Source: UBA5078 sp033721235
Lineage (GTDB): Bacteria > Pseudomonadota > Gammaproteobacteria > Pseudomonadales > Pseudohongiellaceae
Assembly (NCBI GenBank): GCA_033721235.1
Contig: JAWWAY010000005.1
Span: forward strand, 124,001-188,000
Direction: 5' to 3'
DNA: 64,000 nucleotides
This document shows positions 16,712 to 25,137 of the stretch, piece after piece. The position numbers and the translations under genes are program-made. The first letter of the stretch is position 1. Each line of letters begins with the position of its first letter. The notes beneath the pieces were generated by a model. It did not search any database, was not told the origin of the DNA, and saw only the letters and a list, made by a program, of their open reading frames with translations.

Positions 16712-17796
16712 TCCCTCGCGGGGCTGAGAAAGGACCCCTTAGTCCGCAGGGCTAAGTCCCAATAAGCGCCACTGGCGGCCGGGTCACCCTCTAGCGGTAA
16801 TAGTATGACATTGACTGGTGCTCGCTTAGGTAAATAATCCAACGCATCATCGAAAAATTCAAGTCTATCTCGCGGTGTCACCAAGGCATCGGAATTACCG
16901 TCGTTGGACAAAGTAGGAAGCCCGTCGGTAATGAGGTAAATATTATCCGGCGGTGGAGACATTTGTGCTGCAACCCTAAACACCTCTGACAGATTAGTCC
17001 CGTTTTGTGGCACCACCGTCTGCACGGCACCCATCACTCTATTAAGTTGCTCCCTATCAGCCACTTCCAACCACTGTCCGTCACTAGTCTCTAGTGCTGG
17101 CTTGGCGCTAGAGTTAAAGGTATAGACCTGATACTGACTGCCAATAGGTAACTGACTGCTAATCCACTCTACTGTTCTGACTGCTCGGCGCCACTTCTTT
17201 GCTGCCAGTTGAGTGGAAGCCGCCATGTTTCGAGTACGCAATATATTAACCAGAGTTTCGTCCAGCATGCTGGCTGAAGAGTCGAGCAGTATCATTATTC
17301 TATCGCCGCCCAGAAACATTCCGGAGAGGTATTGCCGATCACCGTCACCAAGAAACGCTCTAGCGCTAGTGCCAGTCTCTTCAATGGCGCTGGCTTGAAG
17401 CCTTTGAATTTCCTCTTCTAAAGAACGAATATCGGCACGCAAAGCCTCTACACTTTCCTCGCTCGCAATGGAGGTATTTTCCATGGCCGCCAATTGCTGC
17501 AGAAAATTATCGATGTCTTGCTGTATGCGCTCAGCCATGCCTTGTGCAGTGACGATTTCCAAACTGACATCGTCCACCGTGTTTCTGATGCGCTGGAGAT
17601 TGCGCTCTCCCTCCGTTATTTCCTGTTGTAATAATCGAGCCTCGGCCTCCAAGGCCGGCGTATTTTGAACGACCTGCTCGGACTCCTTGTGATCGATGAT
17701 CAGAAAAATAAGCACGACAGCACCGAAGCCGCAAGACATGACGTCCAAAAAAGCTAGGCTCATGGGATTAAAAGCTGAGCGACGCCTTCTACTCAT
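16702..17796 (-). CDS. Membrane-anchored von Willebrand factor A protein with ExbD/TolR-like N-terminus
   Basis: A 364-residue paralogue of the neighbouring VWA protein. Its N-terminus MSRRRRSAFNPM leads into a single span with AFLDVMSCGFGA (Asp18 in the membrane). Residues about 45-140 form a predicted coiled coil, then a VWA domain with MIDAS motif LLDSSASM, the downstream Thr in NGTNLSE and a normal ITDGLPT motif. It overlaps the FHA-like gene by four bases upstream and the second VWA gene by 10 bases downstream. Two different VWA stators would allow a heteromeric complex around one ExbB-like ring. Confidence 0.82.
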   Translation of the reverse strand: MSRRRRSAFNPMSLAFLDVMSCGFGAVVLIFLIIDHKESEQVVQNTPALEAEARLLQQEITEGERNLQRIRNTVDDVSLEIVTAQGMAERIQQDIDNFLQQLAAMENTSIASEESVEALRADIRSLEEEIQRLQASAIEETGTSARAFLGDGDRQYLSGMFLGGDRIMILLDSSASMLDETLVNILRTRNMAASTQLAAKKWRRAVRTVEWISSQLPIGSQYQVYTFNSSAKPALETSDGQWLEVADREQLNRVMGAVQTVVPQNGTNLSEVFRVAAQMSPPPDNIYLITDGLPTLSNDGNSDALVTPRDRLEFFDDALDYLPKRAPVNVILLPLEGDPAASGAYWDLALRTKGSFLSPARDWP

Positions 17797-19157
17797 GACT
17801 CTCTCACTTTGATCAAGGCTAAGCTTTCTTTACTAGAGCCAAATGAAATTCTGTCCCCTAGCTGCAGGAGCATTCGCTTAGTAACCCGCTTGCCATTCAA
17901 GTGTAATTGATCGCTATGCGGGTCGATAAAGAGCTGACCTTCTTCTCTCCGAACTGCCGCAATTTTGCTTGGACTATGCTCCTTAGCTAGCGCTTCTACA
18001 CTAATGTGCTGCCCACAACTCTTTAGGATTAAGTGTGCCCCTAAGGGAATTGCTTCGTGCTTGGCAAGAAGATGACTGGGCTCTCCAGTGACAGCCGCTT
18101 GTTCGTCGAACGCAAGTGGTGCCTCTACCTTTAGGCTAGTCACTAAACGCATCGCATCGCGGCTAAGTAAGTCCCCAGCACGCGACAGACATAATTGCGC
18201 TAGGGCTTGAGCCTGAACCTCCTCTACTAGCTGGCCAGCCTCGCGCAAATACGTCGCTAGGCCCGGCAATATTTGCAGGCTGGGCGCAAGCACAATCCTT
18301 GCGTCACTCATCTCACTGAGTAGCGCCACCTTCTGCGCTATTTGCTTATACACCTTTTGCAGCTTATGCGTGATGCTAGCGCTAGGGAGTGTTATCTGCT
18401 GCAAGGCATCGTTGTGGACGAGACTAATCGTTTGGGCTTCCGGCCCTTGCTCTTCACCGAGCTCCTCTCTAGGGCTTAATGCCACGCTTGCGGTTTCTAA
18501 ATGATCGGGAAGCGCGTCAAATAGATACTGTTCTGCCCCCGCGTCGTGCTGAGGGTTGAATCGATTCTGCTGGATGAAACAATTATTAATATACTGCAAT
18601 AAAGAATCGCTAATCTCCAACCAACCCAGCGAAGGTAATGGGTGAACCGGGCCACGAGTTAAACTACCCTGCCGTAAGTCCAAACGGCTTAAATAAATCT
18701 CATGTAGCTGCATATCAATATAGATAAACGCTTGCTCGGCTGGTAAGCCTGCACAAACCGCTACGGCAGTGTCCACCATCCCAATGACGTTGAATGGGCA
18801 GTGTTTCGTCAGCCCAAGTAAAACACCAAGCTGCTCTTTACTCAAAAGGCTAGAGACGCTTAGCAAGACATCGCCCTTAATACTGAGCTGTTGGGCGATA
18901 TCTTGAAGATGGGCAAATACGAGATCTGCCTGATGACGGCAATTGCCAACGGGTGATTCGAAGGAATCAACGCTGAGGCTGCGCCAAAAATGATGGTAGC
19001 AATTAAGGGGATCTAGGCGCAGCCTCTGTCTTGCCTTGTCACCAAATACCACGTCTGTGTTTTCTATATGGGCGATGCCAGGGCTGCGCAAAAGCAAGCC
19101 GCTTTCGTCGCTCACCCGAATGCCAATATCGTTTATCTCTATGACATGAAGTGTCAT
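17793..19157 (-). CDS. Actin/Hsp70-fold-like protein with C-terminal FHA-like domain
   Basis: A 454-residue cytoplasmic protein. The N-terminal 350 residues have the rhythm of an ASKHA (actin/Hsp70) fold: a first strand pair MTLHVIEINDIGIRV, then VVFGDKARQRL, a VDTAVAVCAGL stretch and a second phosphate-loop-like IYIDMQLHEIYL, although the glycine and acidic residues of active ATPases are mostly missing. Residues about 370-450 look like an FHA domain (KIAAVRREEGQLFIDP...LNGKRV...LGDRISFG) with a degenerate phosphothreonine pocket. Start overlaps the ExbB-like gene and stop overlaps the VWA gene, each by four bases. A cytoplasmic adaptor for the membrane complex is inferred. Confidence 0.6.
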   Translation of the reverse strand: MTLHVIEINDIGIRVSDESGLLLRSPGIAHIENTDVVFGDKARQRLRLDPLNCYHHFWRSLSVDSFESPVGNCRHQADLVFAHLQDIAQQLSIKGDVLLSVSSLLSKEQLGVLLGLTKHCPFNVIGMVDTAVAVCAGLPAEQAFIYIDMQLHEIYLSRLDLRQGSLTRGPVHPLPSLGWLEISDSLLQYINNCFIQQNRFNPQHDAGAEQYLFDALPDHLETASVALSPREELGEEQGPEAQTISLVHNDALQQITLPSASITHKLQKVYKQIAQKVALLSEMSDARIVLAPSLQILPGLATYLREAGQLVEEVQAQALAQLCLSRAGDLLSRDAMRLVTSLKVEAPLAFDEQAAVTGEPSHLLAKHEAIPLGAHLILKSCGQHISVEALAKEHSPSKIAAVRREEGQLFIDPHSDQLHLNGKRVTKRMLLQLGDRISFGSSKESLALIKVRES

Positions 19158-19969
19158 TCCAAAGAGTCCTTCTCTGGCACTTGCAAGTAGCGCAGAAGAT
19201 TCTCGTCACAATAAGCCTGAGTGTCTAAGACTAATCTATCTTGCAGCAGTAGCAGTTGATGCAATAGGAACATGAGGAAAATACTGGTAATCAGTGCGAC
19301 AAAAGTAGAGTTAAACGCCACACCCAAGCTGAGCGTTACGCCCATAATATCGCCACTTACCGCTTGATTAGCTTGGCTCAGCGCAGCACCAATACCGCGC
19401 ACAGTACCAATAAAGCCTATGGAAGGAATTGCCCAAGCGATGTAACGCACAATGCTCAACTCACTCTCAAGCCGATCGGCCTCACCCGTACAAATATCTT
19501 TGACGGTGTCCGAGCTATCTTGAATACTTTTCGTACTGCCAAAACGATGCAAGGCAGAAAGAATGGCCCTGGGGAGCAAATAAGTTCTTTCATTTTCTGG
19601 GAGGTTTTCCACCGGCCTGGCAAAATGCCTGGCGTCCTCTGGCAAAATACTGGTGCCAGCACTCACATTAAGCAGCTGTCTGTCTAATAAGGAACGCTCC
19701 TGCATGGTGCGACGCGTTTTCATGCCAATGATCGCAAGCGCCCAAAGCATTAGTATGATGCAAGTTTCCTGCTCTATGTCTTTTAGAATAATATAGACGG
19801 AACGATCGGCAACAAAGCTTTCATCTTGCTGTTGCATGATTGCTTGTTGCTCAAGCAAGTAATCGGCATTGGGACGAATCACTGCCACATAGCTTGCATG
19901 TACAATAATAACGACAATAATCAACGCAAACAGTTGATAGACTACTTCCGCCAAGTAATTTTTTTTCAT
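19154..19969 (-). CDS. MotA/TolQ/ExbB-type proton-channel family protein
   Basis: A 271-residue inner-membrane protein with an N-terminal span (about 10-30), a second span (about 72-88), a cytoplasmic stretch, and the paired C-terminal spans typical of ExbB/TolQ: WAIPSIGFIGTVRGIGAAL and TLSLGVAFNSTFVALITS. In known systems this subunit forms a pentamer around a dimer of ExbD/TolR/MotB. No separate ExbD is encoded in the window; the two VWA proteins just downstream carry the matching Asp-containing span. Coupled by a four-base overlap to the FHA-like gene. Confidence 0.88.
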   Translation of the reverse strand: MKKNYLAEVVYQLFALIIVVIIVHASYVAVIRPNADYLLEQQAIMQQQDESFVADRSVYIILKDIEQETCIILMLWALAIIGMKTRRTMQERSLLDRQLLNVSAGTSILPEDARHFARPVENLPENERTYLLPRAILSALHRFGSTKSIQDSSDTVKDICTGEADRLESELSIVRYIAWAIPSIGFIGTVRGIGAALSQANQAVSGDIMGVTLSLGVAFNSTFVALITSIFLMFLLHQLLLLQDRLVLDTQAYCDENLLRYLQVPEKDSLE

Positions 19970-20018
19970 TCCCTATTCCTTGTCTGCAATTCAATTTATG
20001 TCTTTGTGGGTTTGTACC

Positions 20019-20267
20019 CTAGATATCCGATGGAAACGATACACCTAAGTCTTGTGATACCTGTTCAGTCGGTATAAAGCGGCTTGGCTCTTCATCGCTC
20101 GCTTCATTGTCACTCTCCTCATTAGAGGCCGATTCTTGTACTGCCTCTTCTGACTCTACAACCGCCTGCTGTTGTTCTTGTTCTTGCGCGACTAGGCTAC
20201 GGCTGACCAAGACAAGCAAGACCACTAAGTAGAGCAATTTTCTACAGCATTTGCGTAAATAAATCAT
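20019..20267 (-). CDS. Small acidic exported protein
   Basis: An 82-residue product: basic start, a hydrophobic signal core (LLYLVVLLVLVSRSLVA), then a mature part rich in Gln, Glu and Ser ending in SFPSDI. It has no recognisable domain and low complexity. It overlaps the PEGA/SUMF1 gene by four bases and is followed by the ExbB-like gene after 49 bases, so the reading frame is probably real and expressed with the operon. A flexible spacer or small ligand for the periplasmic parts is a guess only. Confidence 0.6.
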   Translation of the reverse strand: MIYLRKCCRKLLYLVVLLVLVSRSLVAQEQEQQQAVVESEEAVQESASNEESDNEASDEEPSRFIPTEQVSQDLGVSFPSDI

Positions 20268-22381
20268 GGGGTATCTTCCAAATAGCGAGCCACTCTAAAA
20301 CCTAGGTCATTGCGCGCAGAGTCGGAAAAATCCCGGAAGGAAAGCCGTAGCTCTGTAATAGTACTATGGGCCCAGCTCGAGCCCTTAACAGTGTGATAGC
20401 TTCCTGTGTCGGGGCCCATCGGATCTATCTCTACCTCGTTACCAAAACGAAGCTGAGTGCCATAATAATCATGGACCCACTCGGACACATTACCTGCCAT
20501 GTCGTACAGGCCACGCGCATTAATATTAAATGTTGCCACTGGCGCCGTGCCAGCAAAGCCATCACTTAGGCTAGGAATATACTGGCCCATGAAGGCACTA
20601 ACGGAGGTGTCGGCGAAGTTTCCCGAGCCATCGGGGGGCGGCAGATTCGCACCCCAAGGGTAACGAAGAGTATTGCCATTGCCATCAGTTCTAGCCGCCC
20701 ACTCCCATTCAGCTTCGGTGGGTAATCTGTAGCCTGTGGCATCGGGGTTAAAGCCGGTAATATTTCCTTCTTCCACTACATAAAATGCTGGCAGACCTTC
20801 CTGAGCGCTTAACCAGTTACAGTATAAGGCCGCGTCTTGCCAAGAGACTTGGACCACGGGTTGTTTAGCGAGATCGAGTGAACGGCTCTGCATAGTGCCC
20901 GAGGAGTGTTCTGGCATGAATTGTTTGAATTGAGCGTTGGTCACTTCGGTTGTCGCCAAATAAAAGGGACGCTCGAGCTTTACTTGGCGCAAGTCTTCGT
21001 TTGCGCGCCTCCCGGCTTCCCGTCGAGACGCTCCCATAGTGAATTGATCGGGATAAAACAGCTTAAGGGTCTGTCCAGTGACGGTAGTGATGACAGGCTG
21101 TATGGACTCTAGCCTAGCTTGTTCAAGAGACTTTAGTGTAACTCTTAGCTCCTGCTCTAAACCGGGACGAGAGGTGAAACTACTCGTATAGGGTATATAT
21201 CCCTCTTTCCTAATCTCAATTATCTGGCTGGCCGCGAGTAAGTCCACACTCTGCATGGCCGCCCCAATGAGTTCTCCGTCGATATACAGCTGTGCATCAG
21301 CAGGCTCGGCGATGACTCTCACAGTTGAGGTGATGGGCGTTAACGATACCTCTACGTCTTGCTCCCCGGCGGAAGCGATTTCTAGTGTCCTTACTGCCCG
21401 CTCGTAACCACTCTTGAAAAGCTCTATCTCGTGGCTAAGATCGGGCGCAAGCTCTAGCTCTAAAGGCGTTGTACCCTTGAACTGTCCATTCACTGTCACG
21501 TTCGCCTCGCTTGGATTAGAGCGAACCAGTACCAAGCCGTCGGCAGGCTCCAGCTGGCTAACAGGCAGGTCCCGGTCTTGTCCGGCCGTCACCGCAATGC
21601 TGTTACGCCAGAGCTTATGGCCAGCAAGTTTAATCTCTATATCGTTCTGTCCCTGCAATAACTGCGCGTTCAATGGCGTAATGCCCAATAGCTGGCCATT
21701 GACTATGACGTCCGCCCCACTGGGCTCACTCCTCACCCCGATATTGGCCCAGGCCGGTGCCAGCTGAATATTAAGGGAGTTGACTAGCTCACGCCCTTGA
21801 ATATCGACACTCTCGACATAGGGCAGGTAGCGATCGGCAGCAATGCTCAGATCATAGCGACCAGACTCTAGGCTAAATTGTTCGATTGGAGTTGTCCCTA
21901 GCAATCGGGAGCCCATGTGCACTTTCGCACCAATTATTTCACCTGCCTCGCCATAAGCCCTTAGCTCCAGATAGCCAGGCAACTCTTTCAATTGGTAAGA
22001 AAAATTTTGAGCGGCATCATCACCAACGGTTAAGACCTGCTCCATTGGCTCAAAGCCAGGATGTGATATCGCAATGCCATACTCGCCTGGGAGAACTAAT
22101 TGTCGTCCCCCCAATGCAATGGAAAACGCATCCAAGTCTATTTCAGCCAAAGGCGGCTCGACTTGCACTGACACCGACTTAGCCGAGAGCACAAACCAAG
22201 CCGCCGCTGCAGCGACTAGAATGAATGCCAAAATAAAACCATGAACCGCACGAAATCCAAGTGCGAATTTTTCTTTGCGCGCTTGCGGTGGGGTAAATTC
22301 GAACGGCGTAATGGTTTCAAACTCGGCATCATGTGACTCCGGCTCTATACCATTCGAATTGTGCTTTGGTGTATCTGTCAT
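20264..22381 (-). CDS. Membrane-anchored protein with PEGA repeats and a SUMF1/FGE-like domain
   Basis: A 705-residue protein. A cytoplasmic N-terminus leads to one span (about 48-67) and then a chain of PEGA-type beta repeats, three of them obvious (SEPSGADVIVNGQLLG, SNPSEANVTVNGQFKG and AEPADAQLYIDGELIG) with weaker ones before. The C-terminal 260 residues are a formylglycine-enzyme-like domain: FTMGASRREAGRRANEDLR, VSWQDAALYCNWL, YRLPTEAEWEWAAR, LYDMAGNVSEWV and LGFRVARY. The two catalytic cysteines of true sulfatase-activating enzymes are absent near the end (SFRDFSDSARNDLGFR), so a binding role is likely, perhaps to glycan or peptidoglycan. It lies in the middle of the operon. Confidence 0.85.
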   Translation of the reverse strand: MTDTPKHNSNGIEPESHDAEFETITPFEFTPPQARKEKFALGFRAVHGFILAFILVAAAAAWFVLSAKSVSVQVEPPLAEIDLDAFSIALGGRQLVLPGEYGIAISHPGFEPMEQVLTVGDDAAQNFSYQLKELPGYLELRAYGEAGEIIGAKVHMGSRLLGTTPIEQFSLESGRYDLSIAADRYLPYVESVDIQGRELVNSLNIQLAPAWANIGVRSEPSGADVIVNGQLLGITPLNAQLLQGQNDIEIKLAGHKLWRNSIAVTAGQDRDLPVSQLEPADGLVLVRSNPSEANVTVNGQFKGTTPLELELAPDLSHEIELFKSGYERAVRTLEIASAGEQDVEVSLTPITSTVRVIAEPADAQLYIDGELIGAAMQSVDLLAASQIIEIRKEGYIPYTSSFTSRPGLEQELRVTLKSLEQARLESIQPVITTVTGQTLKLFYPDQFTMGASRREAGRRANEDLRQVKLERPFYLATTEVTNAQFKQFMPEHSSGTMQSRSLDLAKQPVVQVSWQDAALYCNWLSAQEGLPAFYVVEEGNITGFNPDATGYRLPTEAEWEWAARTDGNGNTLRYPWGANLPPPDGSGNFADTSVSAFMGQYIPSLSDGFAGTAPVATFNINARGLYDMAGNVSEWVHDYYGTQLRFGNEVEIDPMGPDTGSYHTVKGSSWAHSTITELRLSFRDFSDSARNDLGFRVARYLEDTP

Positions 22382-22401
22382 GCTATTTGCAACCCATGCC
22401 C

Positions 22402-23904
22402 CTATATTGCCTCATCGCAAATCACAGTTACGCTGCTTCCGCTAGAGTCAAACCCTACTGTAAACTCTCGGCGCACATCGCGGTAACCTTCTCTTGAACC
22501 AACAACCACATAGTCTCCCGGTGTTAGAGAAACCACATGCTGATTGAACTGACCGAGCTCACCCACTTGATACAAGGTGACTGTTGTCACTCCATCTGAC
22601 ACTAATTGGATGTCAACGGGTATCTGTGCCCGACTTAGGTATTGTTCTAAATCATCAAGCTGCTGAGATAGCACTGGACCAGGATTAACGATCTGTCGGC
22701 CGGTATAATACACCTGCACGGCTTGATCGAAGACCGCGGCGTCGCCTAGACGCAACGGATCCTGCAATGCTTGCCGAAGCAAGCTATCTAACTGCTGCCT
22801 TTTTTGTGCATAGTCCTTTCCCTCGGCTGCAAAAATTAGATTAGGGTCAATGGCTAAAGCCTCTTCGTATTTTGCGACCGCCAGGCTCCACTGCTCCTGT
22901 TGTTGGTAGTCTTCGGCCATGCCTCTAATAGTCTGAATACGCGTTGTTTCTAGCTGGTCCTGGGTTTGTGCAATGGCGGCACTAGCTTCGGCAGAGTTGG
23001 GCTGCAAAGCCAAGGCACGTTCGAACTGAGTAATGGCCGCATCGCTACGGCCCGCTCTCAGTTCGGCAAAACCCTTGGACATAAATTGTGTAAAATCTCT
23101 CGCACTAACTTGCCGTTTAACATCTGAGATGAGTTGGGCGAGTTCTGCGTGATTCTCGTCTATGGATCGCGCAGTCTCTAATGTGACTAAGGCCTCATCT
23201 AAACGGTTACTGTCTATTAAAGTTTTTGCTTCGTTTAATGCCATTATTATCTGATCAAGGGTCTCGGCACGCTGTAGGCCCAAAGCAGCTAGGGCATTAT
23301 CAGGGGCTAATAGTAGAGCAAGTTGGAAATTCTCAACGGCCTGCTCGGAATTGTTTTCTTGTAAAGCCTGCTGCCCCTTGGCAAGACTTTCCTCTAACAC
23401 ACTAGCTATGCTTTCTTCGATTGCCTGTAGCGCTTCTAATGCTTGCGTATAATGCTCGGTGGCGGCGGCAAAGTTTTGCGCGCGATAAGATTCATCGCCT
23501 AGTCTCGCCATTGACACTGCGGCGGAATACTCCTGCTCTGCCCACTCGGATGCTTGAATAGCATCTAGTTCACTCTGCAGGCTTAATAGCTGCGCCAAGA
23601 CATCTTGAGACTCACTTCGTCTTCTGGCTTTTTGAGCTTCCTCGAAGGGGGACAGAGTAATCTGTTCTTTTTCAGCCACATTAGGGAGAGCTACTTCCTG
23701 TTGCTCGGCGCGTGGCGTCAACGGAAGTTCGTAGTTTTCTACTACGCTAGGCAAAACAAAGATGACCGCTAGAGCCATCAATAGTAGAAACGCTAATGAC
23801 GGCCACACATACCATGGGAGATTCTTATTGGCCGCTGAAGACATTGCGTTTGTCTGCAGCTCTTGCGTTGATCCTAGTTGTTGAGCGTCTTTGTTTTCTG
23901 TCAT
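22402..23904 (-). CDS. TPR-repeat membrane protein with C-terminal PEGA-like domain
   Basis: A 500-residue protein with a single span (about 29-50) and a large periplasmic region containing several tetratricopeptide-like helix pairs (for example FAAATEHYTQALEALQ, SEQAVENFQLALLLAPDNA, SDAAITQFERALALQPNSA and WSLAVAKYEEALAIDPN). The last 70 residues return to a beta-rich, PEGA-like unit (LTPGDYVVVGSREGYRDVRREF). It is probably a scaffold that binds other operon products. It ends 20 bases before the PEGA/SUMF1 gene. Confidence 0.82.
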   Translation of the reverse strand: MTENKDAQQLGSTQELQTNAMSSAANKNLPWYVWPSLAFLLLMALAVIFVLPSVVENYELPLTPRAEQQEVALPNVAEKEQITLSPFEEAQKARRRSESQDVLAQLLSLQSELDAIQASEWAEQEYSAAVSMARLGDESYRAQNFAAATEHYTQALEALQAIEESIASVLEESLAKGQQALQENNSEQAVENFQLALLLAPDNALAALGLQRAETLDQIIMALNEAKTLIDSNRLDEALVTLETARSIDENHAELAQLISDVKRQVSARDFTQFMSKGFAELRAGRSDAAITQFERALALQPNSAEASAAIAQTQDQLETTRIQTIRGMAEDYQQQEQWSLAVAKYEEALAIDPNLIFAAEGKDYAQKRQQLDSLLRQALQDPLRLGDAAVFDQAVQVYYTGRQIVNPGPVLSQQLDDLEQYLSRAQIPVDIQLVSDGVTTVTLYQVGELGQFNQHVVSLTPGDYVVVGSREGYRDVRREFTVGFDSSGSSVTVICDEAI

Positions 23905-23948
23905 GTGTTTACTTCAGCGGCTACCGTAGTAGCCTGACTTCCTCTTAA

Positions 23949-25130
23949 CTAAATGCCGCCCGTTTCGACTTCGTACAGCTCGATCAGTATTTCCTTCCAC
24001 TGAGCATATTGCTCTTCAACTGTACCCGTGAGCATAATCGTGCGATCGTCTAGGTCGATCATTCTAGGCGCAACTTCAGTCTCTAAAGACTCGCTAATTT
24101 CTTGCAATGCGGCGACGTGTATCTGCGCTTCAGCTAGTTTATCGAAACCGCTTTTAATGAGATATCCACCAGCACCAACGCCCACTATGCTCCCTGTTTC
24201 TACCGAGGCATTACTGCTGGATGCACCGGCGATACCACCGACTACCGCCAGGCCGCCGATTATGAGCCGCCGGCGCGCCGAGGCCTCAACTTCGCGCAAA
24301 TTAATAACGGCATCGTGGCTTTGCTCCCTCCACGCATCGTAGGGAGTTCGCATTTGGCGCACATAGGTCGCATAGTAGTCCTGCACAGTATCGACAAAAA
24401 GATTGTCGCGTTGTCTGATTTCTTTTATGCGGTTCAGGCTAGGATCGTTTTGGGCTGGCAGCCGCTTAATTTGAGCGACACCTCGGTTATCGAAAGTTAA
24501 ATACTCTGCAAATAATTCCGGAGCAAACTGCTTGGCAAATTGTAGCTCAGAGATAGTGCGAATCTGGCGAATACGTTGATCGTCAATTTGCTTGTTGCGA
24601 TAAGCCAACAGGTCGTTGGCTATTTTATTGTATATTACCTGAAATGGATCATTGGCCTGCCTTTGCACAGCCTCATAATTAAACTTGCTAATAAACTCTT
24701 CGTATTCCTTGATATACCAAACCAGTCCACTTGAGTCGCTCACACTGACCTTCAAGCGCATCGATTCGCCATCAGAATTTAGTATTTGTCCTTGCACATA
24801 GACGTCCATCGTCGTGGTGTCGCTTGGCAATACGCGAACAACGCCCCAGTTTCCAGAACGTTGGAGTGTTTCCGCCAAGAGATAGGGCACGTAACGAGAT
24901 TCGGCATTGCGGATGGCGGGGCTTACCCGTTCCAAGTCATCGTCATCGAGCTCGTCTATACCCGGCTCAAATACAGTAATGCCCACATCAAGCAGGAGCT
25001 CCTCTTCTATTGGGGTCGAGTCCCTCACTACTTGAACATACTCGGTTGTTCTAACAGTCGTACTTGAACAGGCAGCAAGCAATGCCGCTAGCACGACGAG
25101 TGCGATCGTTTTCACTCCAGAGTCCACCAT
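23949..25130 (-). CDS. Lipoprotein of unknown function
   Basis: A 393-residue lipoprotein (lipobox LLAAC, Cys about 21). The N-terminal half is a mixed domain with LLLDVGITVFEPGID and RYVPYLLAETLQRSGNWG, which resembles envelope proteins that build a common periplasmic platform. The middle is helical and charged. A glycine-rich hydrophobic stretch (GGLAVVGGIAGASSS, about 295-310) could insert in a membrane. The family is not recognised. Only seven bases separate it from the preceding lipoprotein gene. Confidence 0.7.
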   Translation of the reverse strand: MVDSGVKTIALVVLAALLAACSSTTVRTTEYVQVVRDSTPIEEELLLDVGITVFEPGIDELDDDDLERVSPAIRNAESRYVPYLLAETLQRSGNWGVVRVLPSDTTTMDVYVQGQILNSDGESMRLKVSVSDSSGLVWYIKEYEEFISKFNYEAVQRQANDPFQVIYNKIANDLLAYRNKQIDDQRIRQIRTISELQFAKQFAPELFAEYLTFDNRGVAQIKRLPAQNDPSLNRIKEIRQRDNLFVDTVQDYYATYVRQMRTPYDAWREQSHDAVINLREVEASARRRLIIGGLAVVGGIAGASSSNASVETGSIVGVGAGGYLIKSGFDKLAEAQIHVAALQEISESLETEVAPRMIDLDDRTIMLTGTVEEQYAQWKEILIELYEVETGGI

Positions 25131-25137
25131 ATTATTC

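Noticed and set aside
15701..19969. Zorya-type phage defence system
   Set aside because: An ExbB-like channel with anchored partners recalls ZorA/ZorB, but there is no OmpA-type ZorB domain, helicase or ZorE nuclease, and the neighbours are envelope proteins.
20264..22381. Active formylglycine-generating enzyme
   Set aside because: The cysteines needed near the C-terminus are absent and no sulfatase gene is nearby.
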